Source of the DNA: an uncultured Lachnobacterium sp.
GTDB lineage: Bacteria; Bacillota; Clostridia; Lachnospirales; Lachnospiraceae
Direction of reading: 5' to 3'
Length of the DNA: 12,778 nucleotides
NCBI GenBank assembly: GCA_900548765.1
Contig: URLU01000050.1
Span: forward strand, 1 to 12,778
Under the pieces are notes generated by a model. It had not been told where the DNA came from, searched no databases, and saw nothing but the letters and a program-made list of their open reading frames with translations. A program made the translations under genes and the position numbers. Every line of letters starts with the position of its first letter. Within the stretch, counting starts at the first letter, position 1. Shown here piece after piece: positions 7,312-12,005 of the stretch.

Positions 7312-7339
7312 GTGTAATAATATGCTATTATTATTACAC
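7312..7339 (-). promoter_or_regulatory. Perfect 11-bp leader hairpin beside the ribosome binding site
   Basis: The arms GTGTAATAATA (7312-7322) and TATTATTACAC (7329-7339) are perfect inverted repeats around six bases. In the transcript the stem ends three bases before GGAGG. It could be an mRNA-stabilising 5' hairpin, a translational switch, or a DNA operator. No T tract follows, so it is not a terminator. Confidence 0.6.
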
Positions 7340-7372
7340 TTATGTTTCGTTTTTAAACACTTTATTTCAAAT

Positions 7373-7389
7373 GTTACAAACATGTTACA
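7373..7389 (-). promoter_or_regulatory. WalR/PhoP-like direct repeat at the wall-hydrolase start site
   Basis: The minus strand reads TGTAAC-ATGTT-TGTAAC. This fits the WalR (YycF) consensus TGTWAH-N5-TGTWAH exactly and resembles PhoP boxes. It overlaps the predicted transcription start (about 7388), a position more consistent with repression than activation. The target gene, a wall hydrolase, is the expected class for WalR. Binding is inferred from pattern only. Confidence 0.5.
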
Positions 7390-7394
7390 GCGTA

Positions 7395-7423
7395 ATAGTA
7401 GCAGAATATTTCTTGTTTGTCAA
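7395..7423 (-). promoter_or_regulatory. Promoter of the wall-hydrolase gene
   Basis: TTGACA (7418-7423) lies 17 bases upstream of TACTAT (7395-7400) on the minus strand, with TGC just ahead of the -10 forming an extended -10. The start is predicted near 7388, giving a leader of about 92 bases that contains the direct repeat and the hairpin. Confidence 0.7.
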
Positions 7424-7460
7424 ATTTTGGTTATTTTCATCCAAATTCCTTCTAAAAAGC

Positions 7461-7847
7461 CTATTGGAATACCTCGTCCAGAACTGCCGAAATTATATGG
7501 TTTGTGTCCTCCTCATAGCTGGATTTTCCGGTGTTTTCTCCTGCTTTTTCAGAACTGCTTTTGTATGCTGTCCTGCCTGCTGACAGGGGCGCTGTGCTGG
7601 CTTTTTGTGTTGACAATTTTCTGTCCGGTTCACTTTCATCACTTTCCATGATTACATCCAGATACTGCTTTGCCTGGTCTATGGTTGTGTCTATTCTTTT
7701 CATTTGTTTTTTTAACCTGCTGCATAGGACAAGCATTATTACAAATTGCGCAATAAAAATCACTCCAATTGCAATGACTGCCAGAGCCTGTCCCCAGAAT
7801 AAAACCTCAGGATTTGTCTTTAGAAGCTGTATGTATTGTTCTGTCAT
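7461..7847 (-). CDS. Single-pass membrane protein of unknown function
   Basis: From ATG 7845-7847 it is 128 aa: a short N-terminus (MTEQYIQLLKTNPEVLF), one strong membrane helix (about 17-43), a basic stretch SRLKKQMKR at 43-51 suggesting the C-terminus is inside, a short coiled-coil-like helix to about 68, a low-complexity Ser/Thr/Glu/Lys segment (69-112) and a final amphipathic helix (TNHIISAVLDEVF). I recognise no family. The frame is open up to 7985, but AGGAGG at 7859-7864 and a TATAAT at 7875-7880 sit inside that extension, so the shorter start is chosen. It is divergent from murG across the repeat array and upstream of the wall-hydrolase gene, which suggests an envelope role by association only. 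No terminator is evident between its stop and the next promoter. Confidence 0.7.
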   Translation of the reverse strand: MTEQYIQLLKTNPEVLFWGQALAVIAIGVIFIAQFVIMLVLCSRLKKQMKRIDTTIDQAKQYLDVIMESDESEPDRKLSTQKASTAPLSAGRTAYKSSSEKAGENTGKSSYEEDTNHIISAVLDEVFQ

Positions 7848-7858
7848 TTTACAAACAT

Positions 7859-7864
7859 CCTCCT
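7859..7864 (-). promoter_or_regulatory. Ribosome binding site of the small membrane protein
   Basis: AGGAGG on the minus strand lies 11 bases before ATG 7845-7847, slightly long spacing. It supports the 128-aa reading over the 174-aa reading that starts at 7985. Confidence 0.7.
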
Positions 7865-7874
7865 TTTGCCCTAA

Positions 7875-7903
7875 ATTATACCCCATGCCTTTGACTCTTT
7901 CAC
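7875..7903 (-). promoter_or_regulatory. Likely promoter of the small membrane protein gene
   Basis: A perfect TATAAT (7875-7880, minus) lies 17 bases downstream of GTGAAA (7898-7903), a 4-of-6 match to the -35 consensus. The start near 7868 leaves a very short leader before AGGAGG. The outer arm of an inverted repeat (7902-7941) touches the -35. Confidence 0.5.
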
Positions 7904-7941
7904 CCCTGTTTCGGTCGCAAGTTTCGACATTTATCAGGGGT
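7902..7941. promoter_or_regulatory. Nested inverted repeat upstream of the small membrane protein gene
   Basis: ACCCCTG (7902-7908) and CAGGGGT (7935-7941) are perfect 7-base inverted arms. Within them GTCG (7914-7917) and CGAC (7925-7928) pair again, and GTTTCG occurs twice with a 13-base period (7908 and 7921). This lies between two opposing promoter candidates and may be an operator; no known consensus is matched. Confidence 0.4.
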
Positions 7942-7968
7942 TGACTTTTTATTTTGTCAGTATAAGAT
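7941..7968 (+). promoter_or_regulatory. Weak candidate distal murG promoter
   Basis: TTGACT (7941-7946) is followed after 16 bases by TAAGAT (7963-7968), a 4-of-6 match. If used, transcripts would carry the whole repeat array as a leader of about 340 bases before murG. The extended -10 copies in the array are alternatives. Confidence 0.25.
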
Positions 7969-7983
7969 ATATCAGAGAATGAC

Positions 7984-8005
7984 ATTATATGTATTTACAT
8001 ATGAT
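7984..8005. repeat. Diverged half unit with a conserved hairpin at the left array edge
   Basis: ATTATATGT, loop ATTT and ACATATGAT form a nine-pair hairpin (one T-G pair). It corresponds to ATCATGTGC-ATTT-GCACATGAT at the unit junctions. Two of the nine pairs are changed on both sides (G-C to A-T and C-G to T-A), so the palindrome is kept while the bases differ. Confidence 0.75.
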
Positions 8006-8279
8006 ATAATGAGCGTAGCGAAATTATATCAGACGCGGAGTGCGTAGCACGGATGCGCATGTAGTATCATACATCATGTGCATTTGCACATGATATAATG
8101 AGCGTAGCGAAATTATATCAGACGCGGAGTGCAAAGTACGGATGCGCATGTAGTATCATACATCATGTGCATTTGCACATGATATAATGAGCGTAGCGAA
8201 ATTATATCAGACGCGGAGTGCAAAGCACGGATGCGCATGTAGTATCATACATCATGTGCATTTGCACATGACATAATGA
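8002..8279. repeat. Tandem array of three 89-bp palindromic repeats plus a partial unit
   Basis: Full units occupy 8002-8090, 8091-8179 and 8180-8268, directly adjacent; a partial fourth begins at 8269 (TGACATAATGAACG). Sequence resembling the last 20 bases of a unit lies at 7982-8001. Each unit holds three dyads. The first is TGATATAAT / ATTATATCA around 12 bases. The second is GTGC-NNN-GCAC. The third is ATCATGTGC / GCACATGAT around ATTT, which bridges into the next unit. Units 2 and 3 differ at one base; unit 1 differs from unit 3 at two. The array fills most of the divergent murG intergenic region (7986-8318). No reading frame persists across it because 89 is not a multiple of three. It looks like a REP/MITE-like dispersed element expanded in tandem, or a promoter-bearing repeat; neither is proven. 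Confidence 0.95.
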
Positions 8280-8318
8280 ACGAACAAACTATTTACTATA
8301 TAATAATGAGGTAAGTCT

Positions 8319-9386
8319 ATGAAAAAAATAATTATGACTGGTGGCGGCACCGCTGGACATGTAACTCCAAATATCGCCCTGATGCCAGCCTTGAAGGAAG
8401 CTGGATTTGATATCGAGTATATCGGTTCCATAAACGGAATGGAAAAGGGGCTTATCGAAGCAACCGGCACTCCCTACCACGGAATCTCTTCCGGCAAGCT
8501 CCGCCGTTACTTTGACTGGAAGAACTTTTCAGACCCATTCAGAGTCTTAAAGGGCTATGGCCAGGCGGTTTCTCTTATGAAAAAAATAAAGCCTGATGTG
8601 GTATTTTCAAAGGGTGGATTTGTGTCTGTTCCTGTAGTTCTGGCAGCCAAGCACTGTCATATTCCGGCTATTATACATGAGTCAGACATCACTCCTGGAC
8701 TTGCAAACAAAATCGCCATAAAAGGTGCAAAAAAGGTCTGCTGTAACTTCCCTGAGACCATGAAATATCTCCCGGCAGACAAGGCTGTCCTCACGGGCTC
8801 TCCTATCAGGCGTGAGCTTTTCTCCGGAAACGCTGAAAACGCTATCAGGCTTTGCAATTTTAAAGACCACAGCAAGCCGGTTCTTCTTATTATAGGTGGC
8901 AGCCTTGGTTCTAAGATTGTAAACGAGGCTGTGCGCAAGGTATTACCTGAATTGCTGGAAAAATTCTATGTCATTCATCTGTGTGGCAAGGAAAATCTGG
9001 ACAACTCACTGTCCGGAACAATCGGATACGCACAGTTTGAGTACGCGAGCTCAGAGCTTACAGACATGTTCGCTCTCGCTGATATGGCAATCTCCCGTGC
9101 CGGAGCCAACTCAATATGTGAGCTTCTTGCATTACATAAGCCAAACATCCTTATTCCGCTTTCTGCTGCTGCAAGCCGTGGAGACCAGGTCTTAAATGCA
9201 AATTCGTTTAAGAAGCAGGGATTTTCTTATGTACTGGAAGAGGAGCACCTGACTGCAGAGTCGCTGCTTAAAGCGGTGCAGGAAGTATATGATAACAGGC
9301 AGAAGTATATTGATGCCATGGCGCAGAGTGGGCAGATGGATTCTATTGGAACTATTGTGGATTTGATTAAGACAGAAGCTAAATGA
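8319..9386 (+). CDS. murG: UDP-GlcNAc:lipid I GlcNAc transferase
   Basis: Adds GlcNAc to lipid I on the inner face of the membrane to make lipid II, the last cytoplasmic step of peptidoglycan synthesis. The 355 aa form a GT-B enzyme of family 28 with the N-terminal glycine loop GGGTAGHVTPN at 8-18. VFSKGGFVSVP at 95-105 and HESDITPGLANK at 120-131 are the Gram-positive forms of these signatures. The donor-domain loop GGSLGS is at 193-198, and ISRAGANSICE at 258-268 with SRGDQVLNA at 286-294 form the UDP-GlcNAc site. The ATG at 8319 follows GAGGT with good spacing. It is not in a division/cell-wall cluster here. It is transcribed alone away from the repeat array, with a small foreign-looking gene overlapping its stop by ATGA. 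Confidence 0.95.
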   Translation: MKKIIMTGGGTAGHVTPNIALMPALKEAGFDIEYIGSINGMEKGLIEATGTPYHGISSGKLRRYFDWKNFSDPFRVLKGYGQAVSLMKKIKPDVVFSKGGFVSVPVVLAAKHCHIPAIIHESDITPGLANKIAIKGAKKVCCNFPETMKYLPADKAVLTGSPIRRELFSGNAENAIRLCNFKDHSKPVLLIIGGSLGSKIVNEAVRKVLPELLEKFYVIHLCGKENLDNSLSGTIGYAQFEYASSELTDMFALADMAISRAGANSICELLALHKPNILIPLSAAASRGDQVLNANSFKKQGFSYVLEEEHLTAESLLKAVQEVYDNRQKYIDAMAQSGQMDSIGTIVDLIKTEAK

Positions 9387-9772
9387 AAAAAGATTATTTA
9401 TATCACGGAAGCCCTGTAAAGGTTGATAAGCTCCTTCCAAATCAGGCTTATGACACGGAATATAATGAAGGTTGTCAATATGCAGTATACGCCACTAGCA
9501 ACAAAATGATGGCAATATTATTTGCACTGGGTTGTGTTAGTGATTTTGTAGACTATGAGCGTATCATGATGCCCGAATATGGTAACAAAATGATTTTTAG
9601 AAATTGTCATCCTAACTACGATAAAAAAGGGTATGTTTATGTTCTTGATAAATCTAAATTTAAACATGCAATGGGTTCTCAATGGGTATGCTATGAAGAA
9701 GTTATTCCTGATAGTATAGAAGAGATTAATGTAAATGATTATCTGGAATATTGCATTATTCAGAACTGCTAA
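9383..9772 (+). CDS. Putative ADP-ribosyltransferase-like protein
   Basis: This is a 129-aa soluble protein. The N-terminus YLYHGSPVKVDKLLP (His8) and VYATSNKMMAILFALG (Tyr36, 35-50) resemble the first two conserved blocks of ADP-ribosyltransferase-fold proteins, where YHG supplies the NAD-binding His and a Y-A/F-T/A-D segment the second residue. A later segment, GSQWVCYEEVIP (98-109), offers Glu105 or Glu106 as a possible third residue of an H-Y-E triad. GYVYVLDKSKF (83-93) is likely a core strand. I recall stand-alone proteins of this layout but no characterised function. A hand count gives about 33% GC over 9421-9770, against about 47% in sampled murG lines. Its ATG overlaps the murG stop and no Shine-Dalgarno sequence is seen, so translation probably depends on murG. 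Whether it is a toxin, a modifier or an inactive relative is unknown. Confidence 0.6.
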   Translation: MKKDYLYHGSPVKVDKLLPNQAYDTEYNEGCQYAVYATSNKMMAILFALGCVSDFVDYERIMMPEYGNKMIFRNCHPNYDKKGYVYVLDKSKFKHAMGSQWVCYEEVIPDSIEEINVNDYLEYCIIQNC

Positions 9773-9776
9773 TTTT

Positions 9777-9824
9777 AAAAAAAATGAGTGTGAAGTTTTC
9801 TACAATGCTTCACACTCATTTTAT
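9777..9824. terminator. Bidirectional terminator between the ART-like gene and pgi
   Basis: A perfect 15-base-pair inverted repeat (AAAATGAGTGTGAAG at 9781-9795, complement at 9808-9822) has an eight-A tract on its left (9777-9784) and T-rich sequence on its right. It can therefore end the plus-strand murG/ART-like transcript and the minus-strand pgi transcript. It sits between the two convergent stops (9772 and 9848). Confidence 0.92.
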
Positions 9825-9847
9825 TTCAAGTCATACTTAATATCAAA

Positions 9848-11428
9848 TTAGATATTTAACAAATCACTATATACCTTAAGTGCTCCATCTGTCTCATGTG
9901 CAAGCACCTTCTTAGCAAGCACCTTTCCAAGCTGTACACCTTCCTGATCAAAGCTGTTTATATTCCATACAAATCCCTGGAACATAACCTTGTTCTCAAA
10001 GTGTGCAAGAAGAGCTCCAAGTGTCTTTGGATTGAGCTGGTCTCCAATGATAATGCTTGATGGACGTCCACCCTTAAAGTTCTTATTCTTGTTGTCATCA
10101 GACTTTCCACATGCAAATGCTACAATCTGAGCAGCCACGTTTGCGCAGAGCTTCTGCTGGCTTGTGCTGTCCTGAATTACTACGTCTGTTCCAATCTGGT
10201 TGTTTCTAAATCCTACAAACTGTAACGGCACAATATCTGTTCCCTGATGAAGGAGCTGATAGAATGAGTGCTGTCCGTTTGTTCCAGGCTCTCCGAAGAT
10301 AACCGGTCCTGTTGGATAATCTACAGGCTCACCAAATCTGTTAACAGACTTTCCGTTTGACTCCATATCCAGCTGCTGAAGATGTGCAGGGAAACGGTTT
10401 AATGCCTGTGAGTATGGCAATATTGTTGTTGCAGGATAGCCAAGTACGTTACGCTCGTATACACCGATAAGTGCGTCAATCATTGCTGGATTCTCTAATA
10501 CATTCTTGTTTGCAGAAACCTTATCCTCTGCTGCTGCGCCCTCAAGGAACTGGGCAAATACTTCTGGTCCGAAGGCAAGTGATAATACTGCTCCACCAAC
10601 TGCAGATGTAGAAGAGTAACGTCCTCCAATATAATCATCCATGAAGAATGCTGCAAGGTAATCATCGCTCTTTGCAAGTGGTGATGTCTCACTTGTAACT
10701 GCAACCATATGCTTTGATGCGTCAAGTCCTGCGTTCTTTAATGCGTCCTTGACAAATGACTCATTTGTAAGAGTCTCAAGTGTTGTACCTGATTTTGATA
10801 CAAGTACAAAAAGTGAATGTGCTACATCTATAGAATTAAGAACTGCTGCTGCATCATCAGGATCTACGTTGCTGATGAACTTAGCTTCCATCTTAAAGAG
10901 ATTGTTCTTCTTTGCCCAGTTCTCCAGTGCAAGGTACATTGCACGAGGACCAAGGTCACTTCCACCGATACCAATCTGAACTACAGTAGTGAATTTCTCT
11001 CCTGCTGCGTTTGTGATTTCTCCGGCATGAACCTTGTTTGCGAAGTCTGCGATTCTCTCCTGCTGCTCTACATAAAATGCACGCTTGTCAACGCCATCTG
11101 CTTTTACTGCATTTCCAAGCTGTCCACGAGTCATATGGTGAAGAACAAGACGGTTCTCTCCTGTGTTGATTACTGCTCCATTGTAGAGTGCCTCAAACTT
11201 CTCAGCAAGCTGAGCTTCCTCTGCTAACTTCTCAAGTGCTGCAAGTACTTCATCATCAACAGCTTTTGCGGCATAGTTGTATGTAAGTCCCTCTGCCATC
11301 TTGACGCTGTATTTCTTTACTCGCTCTGCTCCGTTCTCACCTGACATTACATCCTGAAGGCTTACTCTCTTTGCATCTGAGAGTTCCTTGAATGAAGCAA
11401 GAGTATCCAAATTGTTCCACTTAACCAT
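9848..11428 (-). CDS. pgi: Glucose-6-phosphate isomerase
   Basis: Interconverts glucose 6-phosphate and fructose 6-phosphate in cytoplasmic glycolysis and gluconeogenesis. The 526 aa place it with the long bacterial/eukaryotic-type Pgi rather than the roughly 450-aa Bacillus type. Signatures are GIGGSDLGP (153-161), SKSGTT (211-216, phosphate binding), GGRYS (268-272, with Arg270), GEPGTNGQH (379-387, with the catalytic Glu380), HQGT (394-397, with His394) and the C-terminal NSFDQEGVQLGK with Lys502. All expected catalytic residues are visible. The ATG at 11426-11428 has AGGAGG 10 bases upstream. It is monocistronic, with its own consensus promoter and a shared bidirectional terminator about 25 bases past its stop. 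Confidence 0.97.
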   Translation of the reverse strand: MVKWNNLDTLASFKELSDAKRVSLQDVMSGENGAERVKKYSVKMAEGLTYNYAAKAVDDEVLAALEKLAEEAQLAEKFEALYNGAVINTGENRLVLHHMTRGQLGNAVKADGVDKRAFYVEQQERIADFANKVHAGEITNAAGEKFTTVVQIGIGGSDLGPRAMYLALENWAKKNNLFKMEAKFISNVDPDDAAAVLNSIDVAHSLFVLVSKSGTTLETLTNESFVKDALKNAGLDASKHMVAVTSETSPLAKSDDYLAAFFMDDYIGGRYSSTSAVGGAVLSLAFGPEVFAQFLEGAAAEDKVSANKNVLENPAMIDALIGVYERNVLGYPATTILPYSQALNRFPAHLQQLDMESNGKSVNRFGEPVDYPTGPVIFGEPGTNGQHSFYQLLHQGTDIVPLQFVGFRNNQIGTDVVIQDSTSQQKLCANVAAQIVAFACGKSDDNKNKNFKGGRPSSIIIGDQLNPKTLGALLAHFENKVMFQGFVWNINSFDQEGVQLGKVLAKKVLAHETDGALKVYSDLLNI

Positions 11429-11480
11429 AATTAAGAGTCCTCCTAATTTAAACTTTTCTTCAATTTATTCAATCGTGGAA

Positions 11481-11509
11481 ATTATACTATTAAATAAACC
11501 TTAATTCAA
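11481..11509 (-). promoter_or_regulatory. pgi promoter
   Basis: TTGAAT (11504-11509) and TATAAT (11481-11486) are 17 bases apart on the minus strand. The start near 11474 gives a leader of about 46 bases before the pgi ATG. Confidence 0.75.
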
Positions 11510-11525
11510 GGGCATAGATACAGAA

Positions 11526-11548
11526 TATGGGGCTTATTAAGCCCCATA
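11526..11548 (-). terminator. Hairpin after the HIT gene, possible terminator
   Basis: A perfect 10-base-pair stem (TATGGGGCTT / AAGCCCCATA, three-base loop) lies 10 bases past the HIT stop. The sequence after it on the minus strand has no proper T tract, so it may terminate weakly or instead protect the 3' end. Confidence 0.55.
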
Positions 11549-11557
11549 CCACGCATA

Positions 11558-11974
11558 TTACATCGACATTTTATTCTTAATTTCAGTAAATTCATCATCT
11601 GTCAGTTCAAGATGCTTCCACTCGATAACTCCCTCATTATCATCCTCTGCATAACGAGGTATCAGGTGCATATGGAAATGGAACACAGTCTGTCCTGCAG
11701 TCTCACCATTGTTCTGTACTAAGTTGTAACCCTGACACTTTAAGACATCCTTTTCTCTTGTCATGATTTTCTTTGCAAGCTTTGCTGCCTTTGCAAGTAC
11801 ATCCTCATCAATTTCAAAAATATCAGCGTAATGCTCCTTTGGCAGAATAAGGGCATGTCCCTTTGAAGCCGGGCTTGCATCTAGAATTACCTTGAAATCA
11901 TCATCCTCATAGATTGAGTTTGTCGGTATCTGTCCGTTTGCCAGTTTGCAGAAAATACAATTATTGTCCTTCAT
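11558..11974 (-). CDS. HIT-family nucleotide hydrolase/transferase (Hint-like)
   Basis: This is a histidine-triad protein, the family that splits nucleoside phosphoramidates or aminoacyl-AMPs in the cytoplasm. From ATG 11972-11974 it is 138 aa. CIFCKLANGQIP (6-17) supplies two cysteines of a probable zinc site, with His48 in KEHY and His99 as likely partners. SPASKGHALILPKEH (34-48) is the usual nucleotide-binding strand region, and ETAGQTVFHFHMHLIPR (91-107) holds the H-x-H-x-H triad with the expected nucleophile His101. The frame is open to an earlier ATG at 12001, but AGGTGG at 11983-11988 fits the later start. It lies 31 bases after the upstream gene's stop, so both are probably co-transcribed. 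The physiological substrate cannot be read from sequence. Confidence 0.93.
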   Translation of the reverse strand: MKDNNCIFCKLANGQIPTNSIYEDDDFKVILDASPASKGHALILPKEHYADIFEIDEDVLAKAAKLAKKIMTREKDVLKCQGYNLVQNNGETAGQTVFHFHMHLIPRYAEDDNEGVIEWKHLELTDDEFTEIKNKMSM

Positions 11975-11982
11975 TTTATAGT

Positions 11983-11988
11983 CCACCT
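11983..11988 (-). promoter_or_regulatory. Ribosome binding site of the HIT gene
   Basis: AGGTGG lies 8 bases before ATG 11972-11974. The ATG at 12001 would add nine residues (MQQRKVDYK) ahead of the conserved cysteine block and has no comparable site, so the shorter start is preferred. Confidence 0.75.
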
Positions 11989-12005
11989 TTCTTTGCTGCA
12001 TATAT

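Noticed and set aside
7297..7383. N-terminal extension of the wall hydrolase
   Set aside because: The GGAGG at 7304-7308 and the signal peptide point to ATG 7296; the extension would start at the predicted promoter and read through the leader hairpin.
7190..7944. Plus-strand open frames opposite the wall hydrolase and the small membrane protein
   Set aside because: Hydrophobic, low-complexity shadows overlapping well-supported minus-strand genes, promoters and ribosome binding sites.
8002..8268. Small coding gene within the repeat array
   Set aside because: The 89-bp period shifts frame in each unit and stops occur in all frames.
8002..8279. CRISPR array
   Set aside because: The 89-bp repeats are directly adjacent with no unique spacers, are far longer than CRISPR repeats, and no cas gene is present.
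8299..8304. TATAAT as the murG -10 element
   Set aside because: Transcription would start near 8311, inside the GAGGT ribosome binding site (8308-8312), leaving no usable leader; no -35 fits either.
8252..8480. Minus-strand open frames over the murG start
   Set aside because: They run from the murG coding region into the array and have no ribosome binding site or family resemblance.
10495..11227. Open frames inside pgi on both strands
   Set aside because: They lie wholly within an intact pgi with all catalytic residues; compositions are typical of out-of-frame translation.
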